In this document: positions 51,589 through 61,258 of the stretch, piece after piece
Numbering within the stretch: position 1 is the first letter of the stretch
Layout: every line of letters begins with the position of its first letter
Assembly (NCBI RefSeq): GCF_900101505.1
Contig: NZ_FMZI01000007.1
Span: forward strand, 272,607 to 336,606
From: Antarctobacter albus
GTDB lineage: Bacteria; Pseudomonadota; Alphaproteobacteria; Rhodobacterales; Rhodobacteraceae
DNA length: 64,000 bases
Direction of reading: 5' to 3'
Made by a program: the position numbers and the translations under genes
Notes under the pieces: model-generated
Databases searched by the model: none
Told to the model about the DNA's origin: nothing
Seen by the model: only the letters and a program-made list of their open reading frames with translations

Positions 51589-52215
51589 ATGTCCCAGCAA
51601 CAGGTCTATGCCGACGCCGGTTTCGGCCAGAAGGTGCCGCGCGGCACCCGCCCGGCTATCGTAGTGGTGGATTTTTCTTACGGGTTCACTGACACGCAAT
51701 ATCCGACGGCCGCCGATATGAGCGCCGAGATCGCGGCGACCCGCCGACTGACCGAGACTGCGCGGGCCGCCGGTTTCCCGGTGATCTATACCACAATCGC
51801 GTACCAGCCCTGGGAAGTCGCGACCCTGCCTTGGCTGCGCAAGGCCACAGGCATGGCCGCGTTGACTGTTGGCTCGCGCCTGGTCGAGATCGACGCCACC
51901 ACGGGCATCCGCGCGGAAGACCCGGTGATCGTCAAGCATGGCGCCTCGGCCTTTCACGGAACCAACCTGGCCGGGTTGCTGGTCGGCGCCCGTGTCGACA
52001 CGGTGATCGTGACCGGGGCCACGACCTCTGGCTGCGTCAGGGCGACGGTGGTCGACGCCGTGCAGTCCGGCTTCAACGTGCTGGTTCCCCGGGATTGCTG
52101 CGCTGACCGGGCAACTGCCCCACACGAAGCAAACCTTTACGACATGGAGCAAAAATACGCGGACGTCACGGACGCGGACGACATCTTTTCCTGGATGACA
52201 TCCCTCGCTACCTGA
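51589..52215 (+). CDS. nicF: Maleamate amidohydrolase (NicF, isochorismatase family)
   Basis: 208 residues, cysteine hydrolase with catalytic triad Asp28 (VVVDFSYGFTD), Lys116 (VIVKHGASAF) and Cys149 (TGATTSGCVRAT). It hydrolyses maleamate to maleate and ammonia. ATG 51589 begins the usual N-terminus; the in-frame start 42 nt upstream is less likely. It is the last gene of the nicE operon, followed by a strong terminator. Confidence 0.92.
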   Translation: MSQQQVYADAGFGQKVPRGTRPAIVVVDFSYGFTDTQYPTAADMSAEIAATRRLTETARAAGFPVIYTTIAYQPWEVATLPWLRKATGMAALTVGSRLVEIDATTGIRAEDPVIVKHGASAFHGTNLAGLLVGARVDTVIVTGATTSGCVRATVVDAVQSGFNVLVPRDCCADRATAPHEANLYDMEQKYADVTDADDIFSWMTSLAT

Positions 52216-52237
52216 AAGAAACGGTCACCACGAAAAT

Positions 52238-52264
52238 AAGGGGCGCGGTCTGCGCCCCTTTTTT
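52238..52264 (+). terminator. Rho-independent terminator of the nicE-nicF operon
   Basis: AAGGGGCGC pairs perfectly with GCGCCCCTT (5-nt loop), followed by TTTT CTTT. A textbook intrinsic terminator. Confidence 0.92.
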
Positions 52265-52301
52265 CTTTGTCCGGTATCGGGTCGCCCCGGCGCACAAAGA
52301 A

Positions 52302-52327
52302 GGGCGGCCCCGGTGTCGGGGCCGCCC
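52302..52327 (-). terminator. Terminator of the nicC gene
   Basis: GGGCGGCCCC and GGGGCCGCCC form a perfect 10-bp stem with a 6-nt loop just beyond the nicC stop. On the minus strand it is followed by TTCTTT. Confidence 0.8.
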
Positions 52328-52343
52328 TGTGGATTTGAAAGGA

Positions 52344-53501
<1,158 letters not shown>

Positions 53502-53506
53502 TTATT

Positions 53507-53522
53507 CATTTGCATACAAACA
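53507..53522. promoter_or_regulatory. nic-regulon operator 4, upstream of nicC
   Basis: CATTTGCATACAAACA matches the consensus CATTTGTATACAAATG at 13 of 16 positions and lies 21 nt before the nicC start, overlapping the expected promoter. Confidence 0.6.
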
Positions 53523-53621
53523 AATATCATGCATTGAACGATGCGTGAAGAGACTTCTTGAAAGACGATATAAATGTTCAAAAACAGATGCTTAACTTTT
53601 TCTGGTTGATCGTTTAAGGTT

Positions 53622-54173
53622 TTGGTCGCTTGCGAGTCATTCGAGGAAGGGTGCGCGAATCTGTGCGTGTGGCTATGCCTCGCCGTCATCCTCCAAGGCA
53701 CCGGCAATGACTGCCTGAGCGGCGGCGGCGACAACGACACGCTGAATGGCAAAGCCGGCGACGACACTCTCTTTGGCGGCGAAGATGTCTTGGAAGACGA
53801 CGAGGGTAATAACATCTTGCGCGGCCGCGCGGGCTCGGACGAGTTGGCGGGCGGCCCGGGCCGGGATTTCCTGACCGACGGGCAAAATGCCGAAATCCTC
53901 GTCTTTCGTGCCTGGGCCGAAGCCGTCGTCGGCGCCGACCATGACCAGATCCTGGACTTCGAACAGGGGCCGGACAGCATTGTGGTCGCGGGCCTCTTGC
54001 CCGGAGTCTGCGGATTCAGGGGTACCGCCGCCTTTTCTCCCTCCGGTAACCCGGAACTGCGCCTGAACGAGACGGCAACCCGGAATGACCCCGCGCCAGC
54101 TACTTTTCGTATATTTGTACGGACAGGGAAGGGGCTGCAGGGCCCGCGCAATTGCCATTCTGAAAACGTCTGA
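53622..54173 (+). pseudogene. RTX-type calcium-binding repeat fragment
   Basis: The 183-residue frame contains RTX nonapeptide-like repeats (GTGNDCLSGGG, GKAGDDTLFGG, GRAGSDELAGG) and an RTX-type C-terminus (HDQILDFEQGPDSI, FRGTAAFSPSGNPELRL). No secretion protein or long adhesin precedes it, and the N-terminal 25 residues look random. It is probably the 3' remnant of a larger secreted RTX protein left by rearrangement. A small complete protein cannot be excluded. Confidence 0.55.
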
Positions 54174-54487
54174 TGCGTAGGGAGTGGCATTGCCGCAGGT
54201 GCGGCGACGCTCTGCCCGACCATGTGCGCGCAGATGTCCGCCATTGCCGCACAGCCTGCCGCAAGGCTGCCAGGCGGCAAGGACGTGCTGCGAGGGCCCT
54301 TGCGTCACCAGGGCGGAACTGGGGCGGAACTGGCGGCAATCCAGGCGCGGGCAGGGTGGTCGCAAACCGAATTGGTCCGGCAGGTGGGATGTGGGTGCCA
54401 CCCCGCCGGTCGAGCATGTTCGTCAATCCGGGTCGATGGCCGACCTCTTCAGCACCCTTTTTGAAGGGGCGGTTGCGCGACACTTGA
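54173..54487 (+). CDS. Small zinc-ribbon-like ORF, uncertain
   Basis: 104-residue ORF whose first 35 residues (WHCRRCGDALPDHV, RADVRHCRTACRKAARR) show a CxxC...CxxxC spacing like small zinc-ribbon proteins. The C-terminal two thirds is low-complexity and may be noise or a frameshifted tail. Its ATG overlaps the stop of the RTX fragment (TGATG). I do not recognise a family. Confidence 0.3.
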   Translation: MRREWHCRRCGDALPDHVRADVRHCRTACRKAARRQGRAARALASPGRNWGGTGGNPGAGRVVANRIGPAGGMWVPPRRSSMFVNPGRWPTSSAPFLKGRLRDT

Positions 54488-54521
54488 ATTGCCGCCAGTA
54501 CAACGCCCCAGATCTGGAAGA

Positions 54522-54553
54522 GTACCGCCCGTCCCTGTGTTGTCGGGCAGTAC
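54522..54553 (-). terminator. Possible terminator of the BmpA-type importer operon
   Basis: GTACCGCCCG and CGGGCAGTAC form an imperfect 10-bp stem 8 nt beyond the permease stop; there is no U-run on the minus strand. Confidence 0.45.
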
Positions 54554-54561
54554 CTTATGTC

Positions 54562-55482
54562 TTATCCCTTGGGTCGGAAGGGGCGTGCCAGCGAGATAGG
54601 GAAATCCAGGGCCATCGCCTGACGGTTGCGGGAGATCAGCACCAATACCGCGATTGTGGCCAGGTATGGCAGCGCGGACAGGAGCTCGGAAGGGACGTTC
54701 AATCCGATTGCCTGGCCCTGCAACTGCAGAATGGTCATCCCGCCGAACAGCCAGGCGCCAAGGACAACGCGGATGGGGCGCCAGGCGGCGAAAACCACCA
54801 GAGCAAGGGCAATCCAGCCACGGCCCGCGGTCATGTTTTCCACCCAGAGGGGGGTATAGACCAGCGACAGGTAAGCGCCGCCCAGACCCGCCATAGCTCC
54901 CCCGAACATCACGGCCATGTAGCGGATCCGGATCACCTCATAGCCAATGGCATGCGCCGAATCCGGGCTTTCCCCGATGGCACGCAGGGCCAGTCCGGCC
55001 TTTGTGCGGTAGAGAAACCAGCTGACGATGCCGAACAGCACGAAGGAGAGGTAGACCAGCGGATCGTACTGGAAGAACATTTCCCCGATCACCGGAATGT
55101 CGGAGAGGCCGGGCAGGTGTACGGGCTGAATGGCGTCCACCGGCGTGCTGCCGAAGCCGCGACCGATGAAGGCGGACACCCCGGTGCCGAAGATCGCAAG
55201 CGCCAGGCCCGCCGCGTATTGGTTGGTCATGAACGTGAGCGCCAGCACGCCGAACAGCAACGAGGAGGCGGCCCCGGCCAGCACCGCGGCGGCAAGCGCC
55301 ACGGTCATCGGCAGGCCGGCAAAATGTGCCCAGACCCCGAACGCGGCGCCGACCAGCATCATGCCTTCGATGCCGAGGTTCAGCACGCCGGATTTCTCGA
55401 CCACCAACTCGCCAAGCGCAGCAAAGATGAGAGGGGTTGCCGCGACGATCGTCGCGGCGAACATTGAGACGAACAAATCCAT
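54562..55482 (-). CDS. Nucleoside-type ABC transporter permease (NupQ/YufQ-like)
   Basis: 306 residues, BPD_transp_2 family, eight or more hydrophobic segments: ALGELVVEKSGVLNLGIEGM near residue 22 (a signature of the BmpA-associated permeases), GSTPVDAIQP, and GESPDSAHAIGYEVIRIR near residue 169. It forms the channel with the permease upstream. Its start overlaps that gene (ATGA). This transporter type usually imports purine nucleosides or related compounds in bacteria. Confidence 0.92.
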   Translation of the reverse strand: MDLFVSMFAATIVAATPLIFAALGELVVEKSGVLNLGIEGMMLVGAAFGVWAHFAGLPMTVALAAAVLAGAASSLLFGVLALTFMTNQYAAGLALAIFGTGVSAFIGRGFGSTPVDAIQPVHLPGLSDIPVIGEMFFQYDPLVYLSFVLFGIVSWFLYRTKAGLALRAIGESPDSAHAIGYEVIRIRYMAVMFGGAMAGLGGAYLSLVYTPLWVENMTAGRGWIALALVVFAAWRPIRVVLGAWLFGGMTILQLQGQAIGLNVPSELLSALPYLATIAVLVLISRNRQAMALDFPISLARPFRPKG

Positions 55483-56552
55483 CAGGCGGTCCTCATAGCG
55501 AGCTTGCGGATGCGGAAGTTGATCAGGAAGTTGCTGGCGAGCAGGAAGAACAGCAGCATTCCCTGGAAAATCAGCGCGATCGAGGAGGGCAGGCCCAACG
55601 ACATCTGCACCGTTTCACCACCCAGGTAGAGAAGCGACAGAAGCAGCCCGCCCAGCACGATTCCCAAGGCGTTGAGGCGTCCGACAAAGGCCACGATGAT
55701 GGCGGCAAAGCCGTAGCCGGGCGAGATTTGTGGCGACAATTGACCCAGGGGGCCGGCGGCTTCCATCATCCCGGCCAGGCCAGCTGCGGCACCGGAGGCC
55801 AGCAGCCCGATCCAGATCGAGGCGGAGGCGTTGAAGCCGGCAAACCTGGCCGCGGCCGGAGCGACACCGCCGACCGACATCTTGTACCCCAGGAAACTGC
55901 GCTCGGTGAACAGCCAGGTGATGGCGACAACGACCACGGTGAAGAAAATCGAAGTGTTGAGCCGGTAGGAATAGTCGAAGACCTCGAACATGCCGTTGTA
56001 CGGCAAGAGCGCGGTCTGCGGGAAATTGTATCCATCCGGATCGCGCCACGGGCCGTGGACCAGGTACGACAGGATCAACGTGGCGACATAGGTGAGCATC
56101 AAAGTCACCAGGATCTCGTTTGTGTTCATGCGATCCTTGAGAAAGGCGGGGACAGCCGCCCAGGCCATGCCGGCCAACATGCCCGCGATGACCATGGAGG
56201 GCAGCAGCAACGGGCTGTCCTGCCAGGGCGCAAAGAGGCCGACGCCGGTGGCGGCAATCGCGCCCATGATCAGCTGCCCTTCGGCGCCGATGTTCCAGAC
56301 ATTCGCGCGAAAGCCGATTGCGAGGCCGCAGGCAATCAGGATCAACGGTGACGCCTTCAGCAACCATTCGGAAATACCGTTCATCGTCGTGAGCGGTTCG
56401 ATGAAGAAGGTGTAGAGCGTTACCAAGGGGTTGTAGCCGAGCGACAGGAAGAACAGGGAGCTGACGACGATGGTCAGCCCGGTCGCGATCAGCGGGGCGG
56501 CGATGGACATTTGGCGCGACGGTTCGGCGCGAGGCTCGATTTTAAACAGCAT
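55482..56552 (-). CDS. Nucleoside-type ABC transporter permease (NupP/YufP-like)
   Basis: 356 residues, BPD_transp_2 family, with VWNIGAEGQLIMGAIAATGV near residue 88, FLKDRMNTNEILVTLMLTYV near residue 136 and GYGFAAIIVAFVGRLNALG near residue 278. This is the longer permease of the BmpA-type importer. It overlaps the ATPase gene by 11 nt and the second permease by 1 nt. Confidence 0.92.
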   Translation of the reverse strand: MLFKIEPRAEPSRQMSIAAPLIATGLTIVVSSLFFLSLGYNPLVTLYTFFIEPLTTMNGISEWLLKASPLILIACGLAIGFRANVWNIGAEGQLIMGAIAATGVGLFAPWQDSPLLLPSMVIAGMLAGMAWAAVPAFLKDRMNTNEILVTLMLTYVATLILSYLVHGPWRDPDGYNFPQTALLPYNGMFEVFDYSYRLNTSIFFTVVVVAITWLFTERSFLGYKMSVGGVAPAAARFAGFNASASIWIGLLASGAAAGLAGMMEAAGPLGQLSPQISPGYGFAAIIVAFVGRLNALGIVLGGLLLSLLYLGGETVQMSLGLPSSIALIFQGMLLFFLLASNFLINFRIRKLAMRTA

Positions 56553-58089
56553 GTCTGATGCTCTCCATTTGCTCTTCAGACGCGGCGCATGTCGGGCCCG
56601 TGCCGGTCATGAGAAGGCCGACTTCCTCGATATTGGTCTCGGCGCGGTAAAGGGGCGGAGAGAGCTCGCCATTGCAGATGACGTAAAGCCGGTCGCAGAT
56701 TTCGAACAGCTCTTCCAGCTCTTCGGAGATCACGATCACCGCCTTGCCGGAGCGGCTGAGGTCGATAAGGGTCTGCCGCACGAAGGCGGCGGCGCCGACA
56801 TCCACGCCCCATGTCGGTTGCGATACCAGAAGCACCTTGGGCGCGAGTTCGATCTCCCGGCCCATGATGAATTTCTGCAGGTTGCCGCCGGACAAACCAT
56901 GCGCTTTTGCGTTGGGCCCGCTGGCCTTGACCTTGTATTTCTCGATCACGGCGGAGGCGAAGTCGCGCGCCTTTCTGCGGTTGGCCATGCCGTGCTTGAC
57001 CATGCCCAGCCTGTGGGCGGTCAGCAGCGCATTCTCCGACAGCTCATAAGGTGGGACCGCACCACGGCCAAGCCGCTCTTCCGGTACGAATCCCAGACCC
57101 AGATCGCGGCGGCGCCCGGCGTTGAGGTGGCCGACCGCGCGTCCCTCCAGAATGATGTCCTCGGCCGCGCTGGTGATCTTTTCGCCACTGATCGCGGCGG
57201 CCAGTTCCCCCTGGCCATTGCCCGAAACACCGGCGATGCCAACGATTTCGCCGCCGTATGCCTCGAGGTTCACGGATTTGAGCGAGGTGCCCGTGGCGGT
57301 TTCCGACGCCATGCTCAGGTTGTTGACCGCCAGGAGCGGCAGGTGGCTGAGTTCCGAGGGGTCTACCGTCATTTCCGGCAGGTCGCTGCCCACCATCATG
57401 CGGGCGAGTTCGGCAGAGGTCGCCTGTCGTGGGTCGGTTTCGCCGGTTACCTTGCCACCGCGCAGAACGGTGGCGCTGTGGCACAGCTCGCGTACTTCGT
57501 CCAGCTTGTGACTGATGTATAGGATGCTGCAGCCTTCGGCGGCGAGCTGGCGCAGGGTCTTGAACAGCGTCCGTACCGCCTGCGGTGTCAGCACAGAGGT
57601 CGGTTCGTCCAGGATCAACAGCTTGGGCTGACGCAGCAGGCAGCGGACAATCTCCACTCTCTGCCGTTCCCCGACAGAGAGGGAAAGCACCAGGCGGTCG
57701 GGATCAATCGGCAGACCGTAGCGTTCTGAAACGTCGCGGATGCGGACCGCCAACCTCTTGAGATCCATCTTGCCGGGCATCGAGAGCGCGATGTTTTCCA
57801 CGACCGTGATGGATTCGAACAGGGCGAAATGCTGGTAGACCATTTCGATCCCCAGTTCCCGCGAAATCGCGGGGCCATGTTCGGGCAAGATCTTGCCGTC
57901 ACAGACGATCTGTCCCCTGTCCGCCGGGGTTGCCCCGTAGATGATCTTCATGAGCGTGCTTTTCCCTGCGCCGTTTTCACCCAGCACGGCGTGAATCTCG
58001 CCGGGGAGAACGGAGAGCGAGATGTCATCATTGGCAATCACACCGGGGTATGACTTGCTGATGCCACGGAGTTCCAATCGTGGAGTCAT
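56542..58089 (-). CDS. Nucleoside-type ABC transporter ATP-binding protein (double ATPase)
   Basis: 515 residues, two ABC domains: Walker A LGENGAGKSTLMKII near residue 37, LSVGERQRVEIVRCLL signature near residue 140, Walker B LLILDEPTSVLTPQ; second domain GVSGNGQGELAAAI, LSGGNLQKFIMGREI and a Walker B reading VLLVSQPTWGVDVGA. The YQHFALFE and QPTWGVD motifs are typical of the BmpA/NupO family. The start is either ATG 58089 (AAAGG 10 nt upstream) or GTG 58101; I prefer 58089. Confidence 0.92.
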   Translation of the reverse strand: MTPRLELRGISKSYPGVIANDDISLSVLPGEIHAVLGENGAGKSTLMKIIYGATPADRGQIVCDGKILPEHGPAISRELGIEMVYQHFALFESITVVENIALSMPGKMDLKRLAVRIRDVSERYGLPIDPDRLVLSLSVGERQRVEIVRCLLRQPKLLILDEPTSVLTPQAVRTLFKTLRQLAAEGCSILYISHKLDEVRELCHSATVLRGGKVTGETDPRQATSAELARMMVGSDLPEMTVDPSELSHLPLLAVNNLSMASETATGTSLKSVNLEAYGGEIVGIAGVSGNGQGELAAAISGEKITSAAEDIILEGRAVGHLNAGRRRDLGLGFVPEERLGRGAVPPYELSENALLTAHRLGMVKHGMANRRKARDFASAVIEKYKVKASGPNAKAHGLSGGNLQKFIMGREIELAPKVLLVSQPTWGVDVGAAAFVRQTLIDLSRSGKAVIVISEELEELFEICDRLYVICNGELSPPLYRAETNIEEVGLLMTGTGPTCAASEEQMESIRHAV

Positions 58090-58113
58090 TGCGTGTTTCA
58101 CCTTTGTTCGGGT

Positions 58114-58148
58114 GGATTGCCCGCCAAGCGGAGCGAGGCAGGCAATCC
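58114..58148 (-). repeat. Inverted repeat between binding-protein and ATPase genes
   Basis: GGATTGCC at 58114-58121 and GGCAATCC at 58141-58148 can form a hairpin, extended by GGC/GCC pairs inside, in the 85-nt gap after the binding-protein gene. It probably tunes expression of downstream transporter genes. Confidence 0.45.
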
Positions 58149-58174
58149 TTCCTTTTGGGAGTCCCGGGAAGCGG

Positions 58175-59269
58175 TCAGCCCAGCTTGCCGATCATGCCCT
58201 CGACGAACCAGTCGATGCTCCGGATGCCGCCGTCAGACAGGCTCTGTCCGGTTTCGACGCGCAAGGCGCCTGACTGGTCTTTCAGTTCGCCGCCAAAGGG
58301 GTGCAGCGTGCCCGCGATGATTTCCGCGCGCGCCTTTTCGGCGGCGGCGGTGGCCTCGGGCGGCAGATCGTCGTTGTAGGGGGACATCTGGATCACGTCA
58401 TCCGCGAGGCCGAGCCATCTTTCGTTTGATGTCCAGGTGCCATTGGCCGTATCGCGGGCCGCCTGCAAGTAGACCGGCACCCAGTTGAGCGTGAACGCCG
58501 TGAGATGCTTGCCATTGCCGAACGGGGCCATGTCGCTGGCGTAGCCGATGGACCAGGCGTCGTTTTCCCCGGCCACCTGGACGCCCGTGGCCGTATCGGT
58601 CATCGAGCAGATCACGTCGCAGCCCTGTGCGATCAGCGTCTTGGCCGCTTCCTTTTCCTTGCCCGGGTCGAACCAGGAGTTCAGGAAGATGACGTTGCAG
58701 GTGATGTCGGGGTTGACGCTTTGGGCGCCGCGCAACAGCGCGTTGGCCGGGCCGACGATGTCGGGTATCGGGAAACCGCCGATAAAGCCGATCTTGGCGG
58801 ACTTGGAGACATGGCCCGCCGCCACGCCCGCCACGTAGGTGCCTTCGAAGTACTTGGCTTCAAAGGTGCCCAGGTTCTTGAGGTGCTTGATGCCCGAGCA
58901 ATGCTCGAACGCGGTCTTGGGAAAGCGCGGTGCCACTTTCTGCATCGGCGTGCCGTGCGAGAAACTGGTCCCGAAGATCAGGTCATTTCCGGCCCCTGCC
59001 AATTGACGGAACACGCGCTCGGCGTCCTGGGGGCGGAAAATGCTGTCGATCACCGTTATCTCTGCATCATCGCCGAACTCCGCCCGGATCGCTTCGATGC
59101 CGAGGCTGTGCTGTTTCGTCCAACCGATTTCAGAGACGGGCGAGACGTAGACGGCTCCGACCTTGAGCTTGCCCTCTGCCCTGGCCGCACCTGGCAGGTT
59201 TGCAAGCCCCGCCGCCAACCCGGTGGCGGCACCGTATTTCAGGATGTCTCTTCTAGTTGCGCGTTTCAT
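58175..59269 (-). CDS. BmpA family ABC transporter substrate-binding protein
   Basis: 364 residues with a twin-arginine-like leader (MKRATRRDILKYGAATGLAA, cleavage near ARA) and the BMP fold: VGAVYVSPVSEIGWTKQHSLG near residue 37 in two pieces, LIFGTSFSHG near residue 97, IGFIGGFPIPDIVGPANALL near residue 158 and CDVICSMTDTATGV near residue 207. BmpA/PnrA proteins bind purine nucleosides; relatives in Alphaproteobacteria are also linked to purine bases. GGGAGGAAACA precedes the ATG. First gene of the importer operon. Confidence 0.93.
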   Translation of the reverse strand: MKRATRRDILKYGAATGLAAGLANLPGAARAEGKLKVGAVYVSPVSEIGWTKQHSLGIEAIRAEFGDDAEITVIDSIFRPQDAERVFRQLAGAGNDLIFGTSFSHGTPMQKVAPRFPKTAFEHCSGIKHLKNLGTFEAKYFEGTYVAGVAAGHVSKSAKIGFIGGFPIPDIVGPANALLRGAQSVNPDITCNVIFLNSWFDPGKEKEAAKTLIAQGCDVICSMTDTATGVQVAGENDAWSIGYASDMAPFGNGKHLTAFTLNWVPVYLQAARDTANGTWTSNERWLGLADDVIQMSPYNDDLPPEATAAAEKARAEIIAGTLHPFGGELKDQSGALRVETGQSLSDGGIRSIDWFVEGMIGKLG

Positions 59270-59360
59270 TGTTTCCTCCCTGTTTAATTGGACGATTATC
59301 TTGGGCGTTCGGTTCTTCCTTGGCCGTTGGCGTTTCTTGGTTTTTTGTGGGGGAACGGCC

Positions 59361-60053
59361 CTAGTCGGTGTTCTCTTGCGCCACGTAAGGCGCGAGTGCT
59401 TCTCGCGCGTCCGTTTTCGGCAGCGTGTCGTCTTCCAACAGGTATCCTCTCACGACGGTGTTATGGTGGACCGCGATCAGTTCCTGTGCCTCTGCGATCT
59501 TGCCTTCTTCAAGCAGGTCGATCAGTTGGCTGTGATCGTGCAGCAGTCCGCAGTAATCGAAGCGCGAACTGACCAGCGAACGCAGCAACGCGGTTCTGCG
59601 GATCAACTGCGCGTGCATTTGCTGCACGACCGAGTTCCGCGACATCCGCACCAGGGTTTCGTGAAAGCCCGAGCCCAGCTGATCTGCGAGTGCGTCGTTT
59701 TTCTCGTCGATGGCCTTGTTCTGAAGCTCGACATGGCGGCGCAGTTCGGCCCAGCCGCGGGTATCCAGCCGGCCCGACAACTGTGCTGCGACACCCTGTT
59801 CCAGGATGGTGAGCGCGTCGTAGATCTCGACCGCCTCGCGGTAGGTGGGTTTCGAGACAAAGGCTCCGCGGTTGCGCTCCATTGTCACGAGGCCGTCTTC
59901 GCTGAGGTGGATCAGGGCCTGCCGTACCACCGCGCGGCTGACCTTGAAGATGTCAGCCAGCGTTTGTTCACTGAGTTTGCAGCCAGGCAGCAGGCGCTTT
60001 TGGATGATCGCCCGGGTGATGATCTTGGAGATCTCGTCTGAACGGCTTCCCAT
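59361..60053 (-). CDS. GntR family regulator (FCD subfamily) of the demethylase/importer locus
   Basis: 230 residues: winged HTH (PGCKLSEQTLADIFKVSRAVVRQ, about residues 24-48 as read in two pieces) and an FCD domain from about residue 78. It lies between the importer operon (same strand, 91 nt downstream) and the divergent demethylase genes. It probably controls both; tandem repeats in the intergenic region are candidate sites. Confidence 0.88.
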   Translation of the reverse strand: MGSRSDEISKIITRAIIQKRLLPGCKLSEQTLADIFKVSRAVVRQALIHLSEDGLVTMERNRGAFVSKPTYREAVEIYDALTILEQGVAAQLSGRLDTRGWAELRRHVELQNKAIDEKNDALADQLGSGFHETLVRMSRNSVVQQMHAQLIRRTALLRSLVSSRFDYCGLLHDHSQLIDLLEEGKIAEAQELIAVHHNTVVRGYLLEDDTLPKTDAREALAPYVAQENTD

Positions 60054-60159
60054 GACGGCTGCGCAACCTTTCTGATCACGTGTCTGGAGGCCAGCGCCTC
60101 GTTGTGGATTGGCCCGTTACACAGTGCACCGGGCCTGCGACAAGTAGTACCTCTTTAGG

Positions 60160-60193
60160 AATTGAAAGACTATCAGTCAAAAATTGAAAGTCT
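60160..60193. promoter_or_regulatory. Tandem 12-bp direct repeats upstream of the demethylase genes
   Basis: AATTGAAAGACT (60160-60171) and AATTGAAAGTCT (60182-60193) differ at one base and start exactly 22 bp apart, two helical turns. They lie about 150 bp before the oxygenase gene in an AT-rich patch of the 292-bp divergent region, which otherwise shows no gene. They may be the GntR operator. Confidence 0.45.
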
Positions 60194-60345
60194 CTATGTT
60201 TATAATTGATATGCAATCTTGTCGTGTTTGGATAGCGTTTGCTGGCAGGCGCCTACATGGGTGACGCATCTTTGCCCAACCTGGCGGCCGCTGGACGATG
60301 GGCGGCCGGGGTGCCACTTGCAGAAGATTTTTGGGAGGACAGATC

Positions 60346-61233
60346 GTGCCGGAACTGAAATGCAAAGACCCCGTCGCCGTGAATCTCTGGTATGCGATTG
60401 CGCCTCTTGAGGACGTCAAGGACGCCCGGGTGCAGCGGAGTGTCCTGCTGGAGCAGCCGATTGCCTACACCAGGAACGATGCCGGCGATGTCGTCGTCTG
60501 GGCATACGAGGGGAGGCCGGGAGACGCGCCGGGTGATCGGGCGCTGCCGGTGAAGGAGCGGTTCGGGTATTTCTGGACAACGCTCGGGATGCCGGAGCGG
60601 GACATCTTTCCGATCCCGGAGTACGAAGAAGAGGACCGTCGCAATATTCACGCCGCAAGCTTCGGGGTGAACGCCTCGGCTCCGCGCCTGGTCGAGAACT
60701 TTCTCGACATGGGGCATTTTCCGTTTGTCCACACCGATATTCTGGGCGCCGAGCCGCATACCGAGGTGAAGGAGTATTTCGTCGAAGTGTCGGAAGAGCG
60801 GGACGAGATCCTGGCCTCCAACTGCAAGTTCTGGCAACCAATGGCGGCGGCCTCTTCCAGCGGCGGTGCCGATGTCGATTACATCTACCGGGTGCCGCAC
60901 CCGTTCTGCTCGGTGCTCTACAAGTCCAGTCCGCTGGACGATGGCCGCAACGATGTGATTGCCATCTTCATCCAGCCCTTCAATCAAGAGCAGGTCCGGG
61001 TTCACATGCTGCTGTCACTGCTGGATGACAACAGTGATGACACTCAGATCCGGTTGTTTCAGCAGACGATCTTTGGCCAGGACAAACCCATCCTGGAAAA
61101 CCAGTATCCCAAGCGTCTGCCGCTGGATCCACGGGCCGAGACGCCTATTCGCGCAGATAAATCTGCAATCGCCTACCGCAGGTGGCTGTCCGGCAAGGGG
61201 GTTGCCTATGGCGTGATCCCCCCGTCTGCATGA
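60346..61233 (+). CDS. Rieske-less oxygenase catalytic subunit (NdmC-like N-demethylase component)
   Basis: 295 residues with the catalytic domain of Rieske oxygenases: mononuclear iron site Asp121, His124 and His129 in ENFLDMGHFPFVH. There is no CxH...CxxH cluster; the N-terminal half has only one cysteine (Cys6). The Rieske cluster is instead on the next protein. This matches NdmC of the Pseudomonas caffeine pathway, which also lacks the Rieske domain and works with NdmD and NdmE. A GTG start at 60346 is chosen because GGGAGGACAGATC precedes it. Substrate probably an N-methylated heterocycle (inference). Confidence 0.85.
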   Translation: MPELKCKDPVAVNLWYAIAPLEDVKDARVQRSVLLEQPIAYTRNDAGDVVVWAYEGRPGDAPGDRALPVKERFGYFWTTLGMPERDIFPIPEYEEEDRRNIHAASFGVNASAPRLVENFLDMGHFPFVHTDILGAEPHTEVKEYFVEVSEERDEILASNCKFWQPMAAASSSGGADVDYIYRVPHPFCSVLYKSSPLDDGRNDVIAIFIQPFNQEQVRVHMLLSLLDDNSDDTQIRLFQQTIFGQDKPILENQYPKRLPLDPRAETPIRADKSAIAYRRWLSGKGVAYGVIPPSA

Positions 61234-61258
61234 CTACAACAACAGGGAAACCAGAGTG

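Noticed and set aside
60346..61233. Treating the Rieske-less oxygenase as a truncated pseudogene
   Set aside because: The frame is open, has a good ribosome-binding site and intact iron ligands, and the missing cluster is present on the next protein.
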